Below are positions 8,042 to 17,439 of a stretch of 33,886 bases of DNA, one piece after another. The position numbers were made by a program, and so were the translations under genes. The notes beneath the pieces are model-generated. The model saw only the letters and a program-made list of their open reading frames with translations. It searched no databases and was not told the origin of the DNA. Each line of letters begins with the position of its first letter. Positions within the stretch are counted from its first letter, which is position 1. Location of the stretch: NCBI GenBank assembly GCA_013285915.1, contig JABDGS010000040.1:1-33886 (forward strand), read 5' to 3'. Source of the DNA: Bacteroidota bacterium (GTDB lineage: Bacteria > Bacteroidota > Bacteroidia > Chitinophagales > Chitinophagaceae).

Positions 8042-9760
8042 TCAATTTTTACCAGCAATTGTTTTTCCTTTTGTTATTCCGTTCTCATTAAATGCATCTA
8101 TCGTGAAATAATATTGCTGTTGCTTGTTAAGGCTATGGATGGTAAGCGTATCAGCATTTAACACCTGGTAGTTTTCGAATAGCTTCTCGGGTTGTGTACC
8201 AAAACGTATGTTGTAGCCAACTGCGTCACTGTTCTTTTGCCAATGCAATGTAACGTTGCGTGCATCAGCGGTGTCGCGCACAGCAATAAATGATGATACA
8301 GGTTGTGGTGCAGCACCGTTACCCCTGCCAAAAATCCGCAGGCCTGCAACAGCGAATTTTCCACCTGGGACATGATAGTTGGTGAGCCGTATATATCGCG
8401 CTGTAACCGGCTTTGAGAGTTCTACGTAGTCATGTGGAACGTCTGTTTTGGTTGATGTTTTATCAGCCAGTTTTTCCCAATTGTTGTTATCGTTAGAATA
8501 TTCAAGCAGGTATTGATAATATATGGAATCAGACCTCCCCAAAATGCTGGTGCCTTCTTCCGCAAAATTTATCTGTATAGCATTTACTTTGAATTGATTT
8601 TGCAGATCAACTGTTACCCATTCCCCTTTGTTTCCTGTTGCCGCACTCCAATATTTTCGTATCTCTTCACCTGTAATATTTTGTTTAGGATGCTCCGGCA
8701 ACGAAGATGAAACTTCAACAGGTTTGTTATAGGAAAGCAGCATATAGGCTGGCTGGTAATCCTCAGGCCCACTCATTTTCTTTTGGGGTACTACATGCGG
8801 AAAATCGCCAAAGCCGGTATAAGTGTAAAACATGCCATCCTTATCGAAAAAGGCAGGAAACAACCCCAGCCGCCTTTCAAAATTGTGTTTTACAGAAATC
8901 GTCATCGTTACTACGTGCCAAAAATTGCCAAACTTATCCTTGAATGTGCTGCTGTGGCCTGCACCGTTGATAAAGCCTTCAGGCTTGTAAGAAAAGGGAT
9001 TATTGTCAGCAAGTTTGAAAGGGCCTAACGGCGAATCGCTAATATATAACCCGTCTGCATAGCTTTTAAATTCTGTCCCCGGTACTGAATATTGCAAATA
9101 ATATTTGCCATCGTGCCCGGTCATCCATGATCCTTCCAGGTAAGGCCGTGCATTACCTGTGTTGTAATCCCCTACGCGCTCCCAGCCATAGTTTTTGTTG
9201 TCAGTATTGAAAAGCTCTGTCGGCTTACCGATTGGCTTTAATGTTTTCCTATCAAGCTCTACTCCTGAAATCGGCCTTGTGTTGGATAAGCCAAAATATA
9301 AGTAAACACGGCCGTTATTATCCAAAAACAAATCGGGGTCGCCAGCGTATAATGGAAATGAATCCGCTGCCACTTGCCAATGGCCAGATAATGGATCACC
9401 GGATTTGTATATCTTCCTGTTAAGCCCTATAAAATACACCGTGTCGCCCATAACCATTGCAGCAGGCGCGTAATCTTCCAGTGGCAGATCGTTTGTATTT
9501 ATAAAATTCCAATCAATTAAATTTTTTGATGCCCAATAGCCACCGGACTTGGAAGCGAATAATAAATAATTATCTTTAAACAACACACACGCAGGGTCCG
9601 CTGCTTCCCTTCGGGAAGGCTTGGTTAATTGAAACCTGTAGTTGAGGTTTAAAGGATTGCAGATACTTGTTTGTAATGGCCTTGTTTGCGTATTTCTAAG
9701 GGCGCGGCAACCAGCAACCAGCAATAACAATAACGCACAGACGATTATATTTTTCAGCAT
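8042..9760 (-). CDS. GH43-like glycoside hydrolase lipoprotein with discoidin and Fn3 domains
   Basis: A 572-aa lipoprotein: lipobox LVAGC with Cys18. Residues ~45-340 form a five-bladed propeller of the GH43 type with the expected acidic triad: base Asp55 (AADPACV), Asp141/Asp143 (AGDPDLF) and acid Glu209 (YLEGSWM). Next come an F5/8 type C (discoidin/CBM32-like) domain (~360-470; WVTVDLQNQF, ARYIRLTNYHV) and a fibronectin type III domain (~480-570). GH43 enzymes release xylose or arabinose, and some release galactose. Its 6-bp spacing to GH2 and 3-bp spacing to the SDR place it inside the operon. The residues after the lipid Cys (RALRN) lack the acidic signal used for surface export in several Bacteroidota, so periplasmic location is more likely. 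Confidence 0.87.
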   Translation of the reverse strand: MLKNIIVCALLLLLVAGCRALRNTQTRPLQTSICNPLNLNYRFQLTKPSRREAADPACVLFKDNYLLFASKSGGYWASKNLIDWNFINTNDLPLEDYAPAAMVMGDTVYFIGLNRKIYKSGDPLSGHWQVAADSFPLYAGDPDLFLDNNGRVYLYFGLSNTRPISGVELDRKTLKPIGKPTELFNTDNKNYGWERVGDYNTGNARPYLEGSWMTGHDGKYYLQYSVPGTEFKSYADGLYISDSPLGPFKLADNNPFSYKPEGFINGAGHSSTFKDKFGNFWHVVTMTISVKHNFERRLGLFPAFFDKDGMFYTYTGFGDFPHVVPQKKMSGPEDYQPAYMLLSYNKPVEVSSSLPEHPKQNITGEEIRKYWSAATGNKGEWVTVDLQNQFKVNAIQINFAEEGTSILGRSDSIYYQYLLEYSNDNNNWEKLADKTSTKTDVPHDYVELSKPVTARYIRLTNYHVPGGKFAVAGLRIFGRGNGAAPQPVSSFIAVRDTADARNVTLHWQKNSDAVGYNIRFGTQPEKLFENYQVLNADTLTIHSLNKQQQYYFTIDAFNENGITKGKTIAGKN

Positions 9761-9766
9761 ATTTAT

Positions 9767-12280
9767 TTAGTGTGTAGTGATGGTTACCTGTGACGGCATC
9801 AGACCATTACTCATAGCTTTCAGCGTTATGGTGCCTTTTTTATCATTCGGCCTGATAACAACCAGCCCTTTACCATGAAACACTTTCTTATGATTTTGCT
9901 GAAAGCTGGATGCATCATCCATCCTGCCGTTGCCAACTCCTGCAATTATTCCTGCGCCAGCGATTGAATAAGAAACTTCTACATCATCGGCATAAGGAAC
10001 AACATTACCATTGGCATCAACTATTTCAACTTTTACAAATGATAGATCCGTTGCACCGGCCTTTATGTTGTTTCTGTCTGCAACCAACCTGATAGCGGCT
10101 GCCTTGCCAGTTGTTGTAAGTGAAGCCGATCCCGTAAGTTTTTCCCCATCATAACTTTCTGCTGTTAATGTGCCGGGCTGGTATTCGACCTCAAATGTTG
10201 CTGTAATAGTACCCGGCGGGATATTTTCTTCAGCAATCCTTTTCCCATTCAGTTCTAACGCTACCCTGGTACCTCTTGCATAAACCTGTACCTGCATTTT
10301 TTTACCTCCCTGTCCCGGCCATGACCACGATTTTATTTCGTCAGGAAACCCCCAAGGCGCTGATGCTTCTCTCATCCCGTCCGGTAGCGGTTTGTGTACC
10401 AATATTTCTATAGGGCTTTTGTTCCAAACTACATCCTGGTAATATGATGCATTTTTTTTATCTCCAACAAGGTCAAGGTCGCCGCAATAAGAATTATACA
10501 CCGGCCATTGCGCCAAATAAAACTGGGCCATTCTCGCTAAGCCATCAGGCAATATGCGGCTTTGCGGAAACAGTCTTGGACTGCCTATATTAGCTTCGCC
10601 AATATAATCCATAGCAGTCCATTTAAATGCTCCTAATAAGTAAGTGCTTTTGAAAGATCTTTCATAATTCTCCAGTGCGCTTTCCGGTGTGTATTCGGTA
10701 ACAATAAATGTTTTTTGGGGGTGTAAAGAATGTTCCTCATCAAACCGGTGGGCTGTGGCGCTATCCCGCACAAAAAAATGAGATCGGCCTTCTAAAAAAT
10801 AATTGTATCCGTCTATATCAACATTGGCTAACTGCGGCTGAAAATCCTGCCAGGGCTTTTTTGTATATCCCGGTAAAAATGCAATAGCTGTTGTAACAGG
10901 CCTCGTTAGGTCAAGCCGCCGTACTTCACCGGCTAATTGTGCGCCGATGCTATAACCTGCTGAATCAGGAGCCTCAAAAATTTCATTGCCTATACTCCAC
11001 ATGATAACTGATGGGTGGTTCCTGTCACGCAGCACCATGGCATCAATATCTTTTTGCCATGAAGTGTCAAAGTACTGGTGATAGTCTTGCGGGTTTTTAG
11101 CCAGCCGCCACATATCAAAGGCTTCATCAAGCACAAGCATGCCTAATTTATCACAGGCATTTAAAAAGGCAGTAGAGGGTGGATTATGGCTGCACCTTAT
11201 GGCATTGTAACCAGCTTTTTTCAGCAATTCAACCTTTCGTTCTTCCGCCCTGTCAATGGCCGCCGAGCCTAAAGGCCCGTTATCATGGTGAATACAGCCG
11301 CCTTTTAAAATTACCCTTTTGCCATTCAGCAAAAAACCTTTGGTACTGCTGAACTCAATGCTCCTGATGCCAAAAAGTTGTTCGGACTGATCAATAAGTT
11401 TTCCATCCGCTTCTACTTTTACAACGGCCTTGTACAGGACAGGTTTTTCGATAAACCACAAGACAGGTTTTACAATATTAATTTTGCCAGAATCAGTTAA
11501 TATACCGGAGGAAAGAGTCTCATAGGCAGCGGCCCTTTTACCAACCACAGTTCCCGCGGGCGATATTATTGTTGTTGTTACGCTTATTTTTTTTCCTGCT
11601 GTACTTTCATTGGTAAGAGAAGTAGTAATTATTACTGCAGCATTATTTGCTGATACTTCCGGCGTTGTAATGTAAGTGCCCCAATGCGCAACATGTATTT
11701 TATTGGTAACGTTTAACCAAACATTGCGGTAAATGCCCGAACCACTGTACCAGCGCGAATTTTTGCCTTCGTTGCGTACCCTTACAGCGAGTATATTTAC
11801 CTGGCCAACAGGGTTTAAGTATTGTGTCAGATCATAACTAAAAGCGGTGTAACCATAAGGATGGTTGCCAAGATGATGCCCGTTTAACCATATATCAGCA
11901 TTCATATAAACGCCGTCAAATTCAATGCTTACCTGCTTGCCATCACTTGCCTTATCAGTAGTAAATTTTTTCCTGTACCAGCCTGTGCCACCATCTGTAA
12001 ACCCTGTTGCTCCCTTACCCAAACTGTTTTTGTCAAAAGGCCCTTCGACAGTGCCTACTGATTGATTTGGCAGATCTTCTATGCTCCAGTCGTGGGGTAG
12101 TGTTACAGCGCGCCATTTTGTATCATCATACATGCTGGCTTCTGCACCGCTGGCGCTGTCTTTGGTAAAAAGCCAGTTATCATTAAACAGTTTGTTTCGT
12201 CCAGCAGCGTTGTTTTGGGCATTTGCAAATACTGCGCACCAGGCAAGCAGAGCGGATGTAAATATTTTTTTCATAATCAT
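9767..12280 (-). CDS. Secreted GH2 family glycoside hydrolase (beta-galactosidase-like)
   Basis: An 837-aa enzyme with a Sec signal peptide ending near AVFANA|Q. Domain order: N-terminal sugar-binding jelly roll (~30-195; LPHDWSIEDLP, SGIYRNVWL), immunoglobulin-like domain (~200-305), and TIM barrel (~310-600) with acid/base Glu433 (MWSIGNEIFE) and nucleophile Glu529 (FIVTEYTPES). DUF4982-like and invasin-like beta domains follow up to the C-terminus. Family members are mostly beta-galactosidases, but beta-glucuronidase and other activities also occur. The start ATG overlaps the stop of the GH106 gene as TAATG, which indicates translational coupling. A second in-frame ATG two codons later (MKKIF) is equally possible. 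Confidence 0.92.
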   Translation of the reverse strand: MIMKKIFTSALLAWCAVFANAQNNAAGRNKLFNDNWLFTKDSASGAEASMYDDTKWRAVTLPHDWSIEDLPNQSVGTVEGPFDKNSLGKGATGFTDGGTGWYRKKFTTDKASDGKQVSIEFDGVYMNADIWLNGHHLGNHPYGYTAFSYDLTQYLNPVGQVNILAVRVRNEGKNSRWYSGSGIYRNVWLNVTNKIHVAHWGTYITTPEVSANNAAVIITTSLTNESTAGKKISVTTTIISPAGTVVGKRAAAYETLSSGILTDSGKINIVKPVLWFIEKPVLYKAVVKVEADGKLIDQSEQLFGIRSIEFSSTKGFLLNGKRVILKGGCIHHDNGPLGSAAIDRAEERKVELLKKAGYNAIRCSHNPPSTAFLNACDKLGMLVLDEAFDMWRLAKNPQDYHQYFDTSWQKDIDAMVLRDRNHPSVIMWSIGNEIFEAPDSAGYSIGAQLAGEVRRLDLTRPVTTAIAFLPGYTKKPWQDFQPQLANVDIDGYNYFLEGRSHFFVRDSATAHRFDEEHSLHPQKTFIVTEYTPESALENYERSFKSTYLLGAFKWTAMDYIGEANIGSPRLFPQSRILPDGLARMAQFYLAQWPVYNSYCGDLDLVGDKKNASYYQDVVWNKSPIEILVHKPLPDGMREASAPWGFPDEIKSWSWPGQGGKKMQVQVYARGTRVALELNGKRIAEENIPPGTITATFEVEYQPGTLTAESYDGEKLTGSASLTTTGKAAAIRLVADRNNIKAGATDLSFVKVEIVDANGNVVPYADDVEVSYSIAGAGIIAGVGNGRMDDASSFQQNHKKVFHGKGLVVIRPNDKKGTITLKAMSNGLMPSQVTITTH

Positions 12281-15144
12281 TATTCGTTTGATCTTATTAC
12301 AACGGGGCCTATTAAACCGGCAGCCATTAGCTGGTCTTCTTTTCCTTTAAACTGTTTGTAATGGCTATCGCCTTGTTTTGCCTTGCCGATAAAGCCGTTC
12401 AGTTGGCCCGTGCCTACGCGTATTTCAATTTTGTTAGTGCCTTTCATCAGCAAACTGGTTATGTCAAACACATACGGCGCAAATATTCTTTTGCCTGCAG
12501 CCTTATCATTAATGTATACGTCTGCCGTAAAATAAACCTTGCCAAGATCAAGATAAAAACGTGCGGATGGATTGGTATTACTCCATTGGAAGGAAGATGT
12601 GTAAACGCCCTCTGCTGAAGAAAATTTCAATGATGAATCCGTTCTCCAATCGAATAAAGGACTATTCTTTCTTTCAACGCTATCTGCTTTTAAATTCCAG
12701 GCATTCATGCGAATAACTTCTTTTGTTTTATCCATTGCGAAGGGCGCATTGGGGATCGTATTATCTGCAGCAATTTTTTTAGTAGAAGCATAAAGGATGA
12801 TCGAGCCATAAGGGGGCATTTGATAGGTAATAATAGGGCCGTCATTTTTAATGATCGTTCCTTCATCAGCATTCATCCAATAACTGCTTTTATATTTTTT
12901 ATCAAGCGTTAATGATATAGTTTGCCATGCGTCGCCTTTATTCCAAATAAACTGAATGCGGCTGCCGTCAATCATATCCCTTTCCACCTGCCTTGTAAAA
13001 TTGTATTGCCCATTAAATAAAACCGGAGTATGAAGGTTTTTTATCCAGCTAATTAATTCATCACCCGTTTTAATGTATTTGCTGTTATTTGCCTTTAGGG
13101 CAGTTGTAATAAACTGTGCTGTTTTTATATCATTCTCTTTCCAGTTTAAAAAAGATGGTTGCCTGGTTGGCAGGCTGCCCATTGCCATAAAATTCATTCC
13201 CTGTGCGGCAAGTTTATTTACTTGCTTTGCGGTGCCGAGTTGTATGATGGAATCAGCGGCGAGAATAAGTGCCTTGTAAACGTTACCTCTTATAACAAGT
13301 TGTTTATTGCTGTTTAGCCTGGCTTCCTGAATTGATACGTCATTCACCCAATCCCAGGTAATACCATTTGCTTCCAGTTGGTTGATGAGCGGGTAAACCG
13401 TTTGCGCCCACCTTGCCTTGGCAACATTTGTCCCATCTTTGTTTGTTGGCAATGGCCCTTCAACATCTTTTATATATCCCGTTGTCATTACTTCTTCGGG
13501 GTTATCAGGCATGCCGTCTACATCCATGAATGGAAAATAAATAAGTACATCAGCATGCGCCTTCCCTGAGCGCAACGCATATTGCGTTCTGTTAATGTAT
13601 TCGTTTACTTTTTTCTGGTCTTTCCAAAATATATTCCCTTCACCAAGGTTAGAAGAAAAATTTACCTGGGCTATCATAGGTGTTGAAAACGGGTACCATC
13701 CTTCAGGGCCGAGTTCGGCCGGTGTATAACGATAAGGCACACCGTGGTAGATGATCTGGTTAACCCCGGCAGCAAATAGCTTATCAACGGCCATCTTTAT
13801 TTTTTGAGGAGTGGTAGTATAAGCCCTGCTGTTAAAAACAACAGATTCTGCAGAGGCAATTGGGCGGTTATACAGGTGTGCTCCACTGGTCATAATTTTT
13901 ATGTTTGCTTCCTGTCCAAGCATGCTTTCTGTTTCCGGTATGCTTGCAAGGCCAGCCTGAGCTATCATATCCATATTCAAGCCATACGCCTGTGTACGAT
14001 GTAATAACCCTTGTGGTTCCATCCAGTTTTTACCGGCTTTAAAAAAGTGTTCGCCAAGCAACTCGCTAAGTGTTAGATCGTAATCGTATTTCAGCCGCCA
14101 GTCTTCAGCAGAGAATGTAAAATCCGGTGCTGCGTTTGGCCTTTTATACGAAGCATAGTTATACCGAAACTGCATTTCCGCAGGCAGCCAGGGTGTTATG
14201 TCGTAGCCACGGTGCTTTTTAAAGTAGGCAATAAAATCATCTGAATAAAAGCGGTCAACTTCAAACTCATAACTGTCATTAAATATAGCGCGCATTGGCT
14301 TGCCAAAGTATTGCTGCAAACCTGTTCTTGCACCAAATAAATACTTGTAATTCTTTAATACTTTTAAAGAATCAAAATGGTTTACAACATAGCCTTGCGT
14401 GGGTGTAGCTGTCATCCCCTTTTCGCCGCTTGGCCTACTCCAGAATGCAATTATTTTCCAGTCACCAGCAGGTGCCTGCCAATGCAGGGTATCATTTTTT
14501 ATAAAGCCGGTTAATATTACAGTTGTTGAGGCGTCTAATGAAATTGTTTTGACGGTGTTATCTTTTACAGTAGCGGGTTTTGCTGCAAGCACTGTTACTA
14601 ACCGGGACGCTATACCCGTATTATTGCTGATGGTTGGTAAAGGAATAGCGATTGTGCTGCCCCCTTTAACATCCTGCGTGGCAAACGCTAACGTAAAAAA
14701 ACCATCGTCAACAGCAAGATGCGGGCCGCCGGGTGGCCAGCCGCTACCGTCCGTCATGTCAACCGTTATGCCCCGCTTGCGGGCCTCTTCCATTACTGCC
14801 GCAACGTTTGTGTAATAGTCTGGTGTATCCCATGTATTTGTCTTTGCCCTTGCTTCCTTTGTGCCTGGCACAAAAAGGTTCATTGGCTGAATTTCAACGC
14901 CGCCGAAATTATTATCTGCAAAAAGGTTGATCTCCCTTTTCAGTTCGCCCGGTTCCACATTATTCCCCGGCCACCACCAACGCGCGAAGGGCGCAAATTG
15001 TAAAGGTGGCTCTTGAAAAGAACCTATACTAAAGTCATATTTTGGAAACCATTTGGCAATCTTCACAGAATCAACCTGTGCAAATGAAGATATTGTACCC
15101 AGCAAACAGAAAACGCCTGTTGCGAGTAATTGGTAAACTCTCAT
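12280..15144 (-). CDS. Secreted GH106-like alpha-L-rhamnosidase
   Basis: A 954-aa protein with a Sec signal peptide (cleavage near SSFAQ, residue ~23). The N-terminal segment APFARWWWPGNNVEPGELKR (residues 51-70) followed by NNFGGVEIQPM (78-88) is typical of the GH106 catalytic barrel, and the length fits the family. The C-terminal ~130 residues form a beta-sandwich (YLDLGKVYFTADVYIN, KIEIRVGTGQ). Characterised GH106 enzymes cleave terminal alpha-L-rhamnose from rhamnogalacturonan and related glycans. The gene starts 25 bp after the stop of the small secreted protein and is translationally coupled to GH2. Exact substrate cannot be read from the sequence. Confidence 0.85.
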   Translation of the reverse strand: MRVYQLLATGVFCLLGTISSFAQVDSVKIAKWFPKYDFSIGSFQEPPLQFAPFARWWWPGNNVEPGELKREINLFADNNFGGVEIQPMNLFVPGTKEARAKTNTWDTPDYYTNVAAVMEEARKRGITVDMTDGSGWPPGGPHLAVDDGFFTLAFATQDVKGGSTIAIPLPTISNNTGIASRLVTVLAAKPATVKDNTVKTISLDASTTVILTGFIKNDTLHWQAPAGDWKIIAFWSRPSGEKGMTATPTQGYVVNHFDSLKVLKNYKYLFGARTGLQQYFGKPMRAIFNDSYEFEVDRFYSDDFIAYFKKHRGYDITPWLPAEMQFRYNYASYKRPNAAPDFTFSAEDWRLKYDYDLTLSELLGEHFFKAGKNWMEPQGLLHRTQAYGLNMDMIAQAGLASIPETESMLGQEANIKIMTSGAHLYNRPIASAESVVFNSRAYTTTPQKIKMAVDKLFAAGVNQIIYHGVPYRYTPAELGPEGWYPFSTPMIAQVNFSSNLGEGNIFWKDQKKVNEYINRTQYALRSGKAHADVLIYFPFMDVDGMPDNPEEVMTTGYIKDVEGPLPTNKDGTNVAKARWAQTVYPLINQLEANGITWDWVNDVSIQEARLNSNKQLVIRGNVYKALILAADSIIQLGTAKQVNKLAAQGMNFMAMGSLPTRQPSFLNWKENDIKTAQFITTALKANNSKYIKTGDELISWIKNLHTPVLFNGQYNFTRQVERDMIDGSRIQFIWNKGDAWQTISLTLDKKYKSSYWMNADEGTIIKNDGPIITYQMPPYGSIILYASTKKIAADNTIPNAPFAMDKTKEVIRMNAWNLKADSVERKNSPLFDWRTDSSLKFSSAEGVYTSSFQWSNTNPSARFYLDLGKVYFTADVYINDKAAGKRIFAPYVFDITSLLMKGTNKIEIRVGTGQLNGFIGKAKQGDSHYKQFKGKEDQLMAAGLIGPVVIRSNE

Positions 15145-15169
15145 GGAGTAGTGGTTTAGTCGGTATGGT

Positions 15170-15550
15170 TTATTTGCTGCCTTCCTTCACGCGAATACCC
15201 TTTGCATCAAACATGCTCATCAGGCTACCCTTCACATTATCTGCATCAACCGGTTCAAGCAACAGGTTTACGTCGTAACCTTGTGTATTAAAGTAAACGG
15301 TGATGGTTTTACCTGATTCTTCTATTTTATCAATTTTGGCTATTTCTTTATCAGTAGAATCTTTTACAACCCCTGACAGCGTAGTATCTTTTTTATCAAA
15401 AACAAAAAACATAGATGCATCGCCATTGGGTGTGCCAAAGAGCGTTACTTTCCATTTGCCTGCAAAGAAATCAGCATTAGATTGTGCGCCAGCTTTAAAA
15501 CCGAATAAGAGGCTTACCATTACCGTAAAAATTACGCTTAGTTTTTTCAT
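15170..15550 (-). CDS. Small secreted protein of unknown function, first gene of GH operon
   Basis: A 126-aa protein with a Sec signal peptide (cleavage near FKAGAQ, residue ~23). The mature ~103 residues look like an all-beta fold with alternating strands (GKWKVTLFG, MFFVFDKKD, ITVYFNTQG), somewhat like a lipocalin or calycin barrel, but I do not recognise a family. It is the first gene of the GH106/GH2/GH43/SDR operon. Palindromic operator site 1 lies 41-61 bp upstream of its ATG, so it is probably under direct control of the neighbouring Nudix-type regulator. Confidence 0.8.
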   Translation of the reverse strand: MKKLSVIFTVMVSLLFGFKAGAQSNADFFAGKWKVTLFGTPNGDASMFFVFDKKDTTLSGVVKDSTDKEIAKIDKIEESGKTITVYFNTQGYDVNLLLEPVDADNVKGSLMSMFDAKGIRVKEGSK

Positions 15551-15590
15551 AAAATTGATTAATTTGTTGATTTTTAATTGATTATAAATA

Positions 15591-15611
15591 ATTCCGTATT
15601 TTTGACGGAAT
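15591..15611. promoter_or_regulatory. Palindromic operator site 1 (putative Nudix regulator site)
   Basis: A perfect inverted repeat ATTCCGT-N7-ACGGAAT with spacer ATTTTTG. It lies between the divergent GH operon and regulator genes, 41 bp upstream of the small secreted protein ATG. The centre contains TATTTTTG, which matches a plus-strand -7 box, so binding could occlude a promoter. A near-identical copy lies 56 bp away and a third copy lies at the esterase gene. Confidence 0.75.
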
Positions 15612-15646
15612 AAAAATAGGACGAGGTAATGAGATTGCCAAATATA

Positions 15647-15667
15647 ATTCCGTATTTTTGACGGATT
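15647..15667. promoter_or_regulatory. Palindromic operator site 2 (putative autoregulation site)
   Basis: ATTCCGT-N7-ACGGATT: the same element as site 1 with one mismatch in the right arm and the identical spacer ATTTTTG. It ends 24 bp before the regulator ATG. The TATTTTTG inside it (15653-15660) could be the -7 box of the regulator gene, though no -33 TTTG is present at the expected distance. Its position suggests autoregulation. Confidence 0.72.
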
Positions 15668-15691
15668 ATATATTTTTTAATAATTTTGGAT

Positions 15692-16468
15692 ATGGGTAAA
15701 GCGGAAGAAAGTGGAGACATATTTGACCTGAAAGGGCAGTTCCTGCGGAACGTTGCGGTAGATAATGTGATATTTGGCTACCACGAGAAAGAACTTAAGG
15801 TGTTGCTTCAACAACCGTTTTCTGTTGGTAAATGGACCGTAACCGGAGGATATATTAAAAAAACGGAATCAATAGAGCAGGCGGCGTCAAGGATCGCTTT
15901 TGACAGGACGGGCTTAAAAGGTTTATTTTTTGAACAATTCCGCGCCTTTGGTAACCCGGAAAGAGTGATAGATGAGAGTTTTACAGCGGAGCATATAAGT
16001 GATGTGGCTGGTGTTAAAGTGAAGCCCGGCCTGTGGGTATTCGATTATTTTGTATCGGTATCGTTTTACACGCTAACAGAATTTTCAAAAGTAGAACCAA
16101 CAAAAGGGCCGTATGAGGCCGATTGCCGCTGGTGGCAAGTTAACGAGCTGCCGCCCATGATGTTTGATCACAAACTAATTATTGAAGAAGCTTTAAAGGC
16201 CCTGCGCATACATATTGCCCATTACCCTATTGGCTATGAGCTGTTGCCCGAGAAATTTACACTTCCGGAAATACATGCGCTGTATGAAACCATCCTGGGT
16301 AAAACGCTTGATGACCGTAATTTCACGCGCAGGCTGCTGGCAACAGGCATTATTATAAAATTAAATGAGACGCGGAAGATCGGCAGGCACCGTTCACCCA
16401 TCCTCTACAAATTTGATAAGGAGAAATACGATGCGGGTCTGCGCGAGGGTGATGTGCTGGTATTTTAG
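15692..16468 (+). CDS. Nudix-type transcriptional regulator (NrtR/AraR-like)
   Basis: A 258-aa protein starting at the ATG at 15692 (MGKAEES); an in-frame TTG six bases earlier is unlikely to be used. Residues ~15-155 form a Nudix fold, but the Nudix box is degenerate: the catalytic REuxEExGu stretch reads RIAFDRTGL (residues 67-75), lacking the metal-binding glutamates, so it should bind a ligand rather than hydrolyse one. Residues ~185-250 form a winged helix (FTLPEIHALYETIL, FTRRLLATGII, GRHRSPILYKFD). This is the architecture of NrtR and of the Bacteroides arabinose regulator AraR. It is divergent from the GH operon, and three palindromes mark its likely sites. The ligand is probably a pentose or rhamnose derivative (inference). 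Confidence 0.88.
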   Translation: MGKAEESGDIFDLKGQFLRNVAVDNVIFGYHEKELKVLLQQPFSVGKWTVTGGYIKKTESIEQAASRIAFDRTGLKGLFFEQFRAFGNPERVIDESFTAEHISDVAGVKVKPGLWVFDYFVSVSFYTLTEFSKVEPTKGPYEADCRWWQVNELPPMMFDHKLIIEEALKALRIHIAHYPIGYELLPEKFTLPEIHALYETILGKTLDDRNFTRRLLATGIIIKLNETRKIGRHRSPILYKFDKEKYDAGLREGDVLVF

Positions 16469-16474
16469 TAAATT

Positions 16475-17377
16475 TTATTTTAGCCAGCCATTTTCCTTCA
16501 ACCAAAATACACAATATTGAAACCATGCGGTATTGGCTGGTGCCAAAGGAAAGCCGTGTTGCCCGGTTGGGAAGATATGCAGGCCTGCAGCTACTTTATT
16601 TTTTTGGAGCGCTAAATAAAATGCAATACTGTTTTTTACAGAAACCACTTTATCGTCACCCGCGTGAATAAGGAAAGTTGGTGGTGTATTTGGCGTAACC
16701 TGGAATTCATTTGAATAGTAAGTTATCTGTTCGGCAGTAGCATTTTTGCCTATTAATGAATTCCGCGAACCGATATGTCCAATAGAGTCAGTAAAGCTGA
16801 TTACCGGATAAACCAGCAACATAAAGTTGGGCCGCAAGCTTATATTATACGGGTTATCAATATACGAACGATTGAAATGTGTTCCCGCAGTTGAAGCCAG
16901 GTGCCCACCGGCAGAAAAACCCATTATACCAATTTTTGTAGTGTCAATATTCCATTCTTTAGCCCTTGACCGGACAATCATGATTGCCCTTTGAGCGTCC
17001 TGTATTGGCCCGATAGATTTATCCACCATTGTTGAATCATCCGGCAAGCGGTATTTTAATACAAAAGCGGTAATCCCCAAAGCATTCAGGCGCTCTGCAA
17101 TAATGCTGCCTTCAGCTTTCATATTTACACCAGTGTAGCCGCCACCAGGGCAAATAATTACGGCCACACCGTTTGCCGGAACAGCCGAAGGCTTATATAC
17201 TGTAAGCGTGGGCCGGGAAACCTTGAAAAGAAAATGGCTTGGGTTGTCCTGCTCTTTATCTGGTGCCCCAGTTGAATTGGGTATTTCGCCGTCGTATAGT
17301 GGCATCACCTGCTGCGCAAAGGCACTGATATTAAATAGTAAACAGCCAACCAGAAATACCACGTTTTTTCTTCTCAT
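16475..17377 (-). CDS. Secreted alpha/beta hydrolase, acetyl esterase-like
   Basis: A 300-aa protein starting at the ATG at 17377 (MRRKNVV); the longer frame would begin with TTG. A Sec signal peptide ends near ISAFAQ. The alpha/beta hydrolase core has an oxyanion motif CPGGGYTGV (around 76-84) and the triad Ser155 (GFSAGGH), Asp242 (HAGDDKVV) and His274 (GQHGFP). This is the BD-FAE/acetylxylan-esterase-like group found in Bacteroidota hemicellulose and pectin loci. It converges on the Nudix regulator with a 6-bp gap, and palindrome site 3 lies 63 bp upstream of its ATG. Removal of acetyl groups from plant polysaccharide is therefore the likely role. Confidence 0.85.
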   Translation of the reverse strand: MRRKNVVFLVGCLLFNISAFAQQVMPLYDGEIPNSTGAPDKEQDNPSHFLFKVSRPTLTVYKPSAVPANGVAVIICPGGGYTGVNMKAEGSIIAERLNALGITAFVLKYRLPDDSTMVDKSIGPIQDAQRAIMIVRSRAKEWNIDTTKIGIMGFSAGGHLASTAGTHFNRSYIDNPYNISLRPNFMLLVYPVISFTDSIGHIGSRNSLIGKNATAEQITYYSNEFQVTPNTPPTFLIHAGDDKVVSVKNSIAFYLALQKNKVAAGLHIFPTGQHGFPLAPANTAWFQYCVFWLKENGWLK

Positions 17378-17439
17378 ATGGAACAAGTTGTCTCTTAAAA
17401 AGACTAAAACTAAATGGAAGATATTATAAAGCCAAATTT

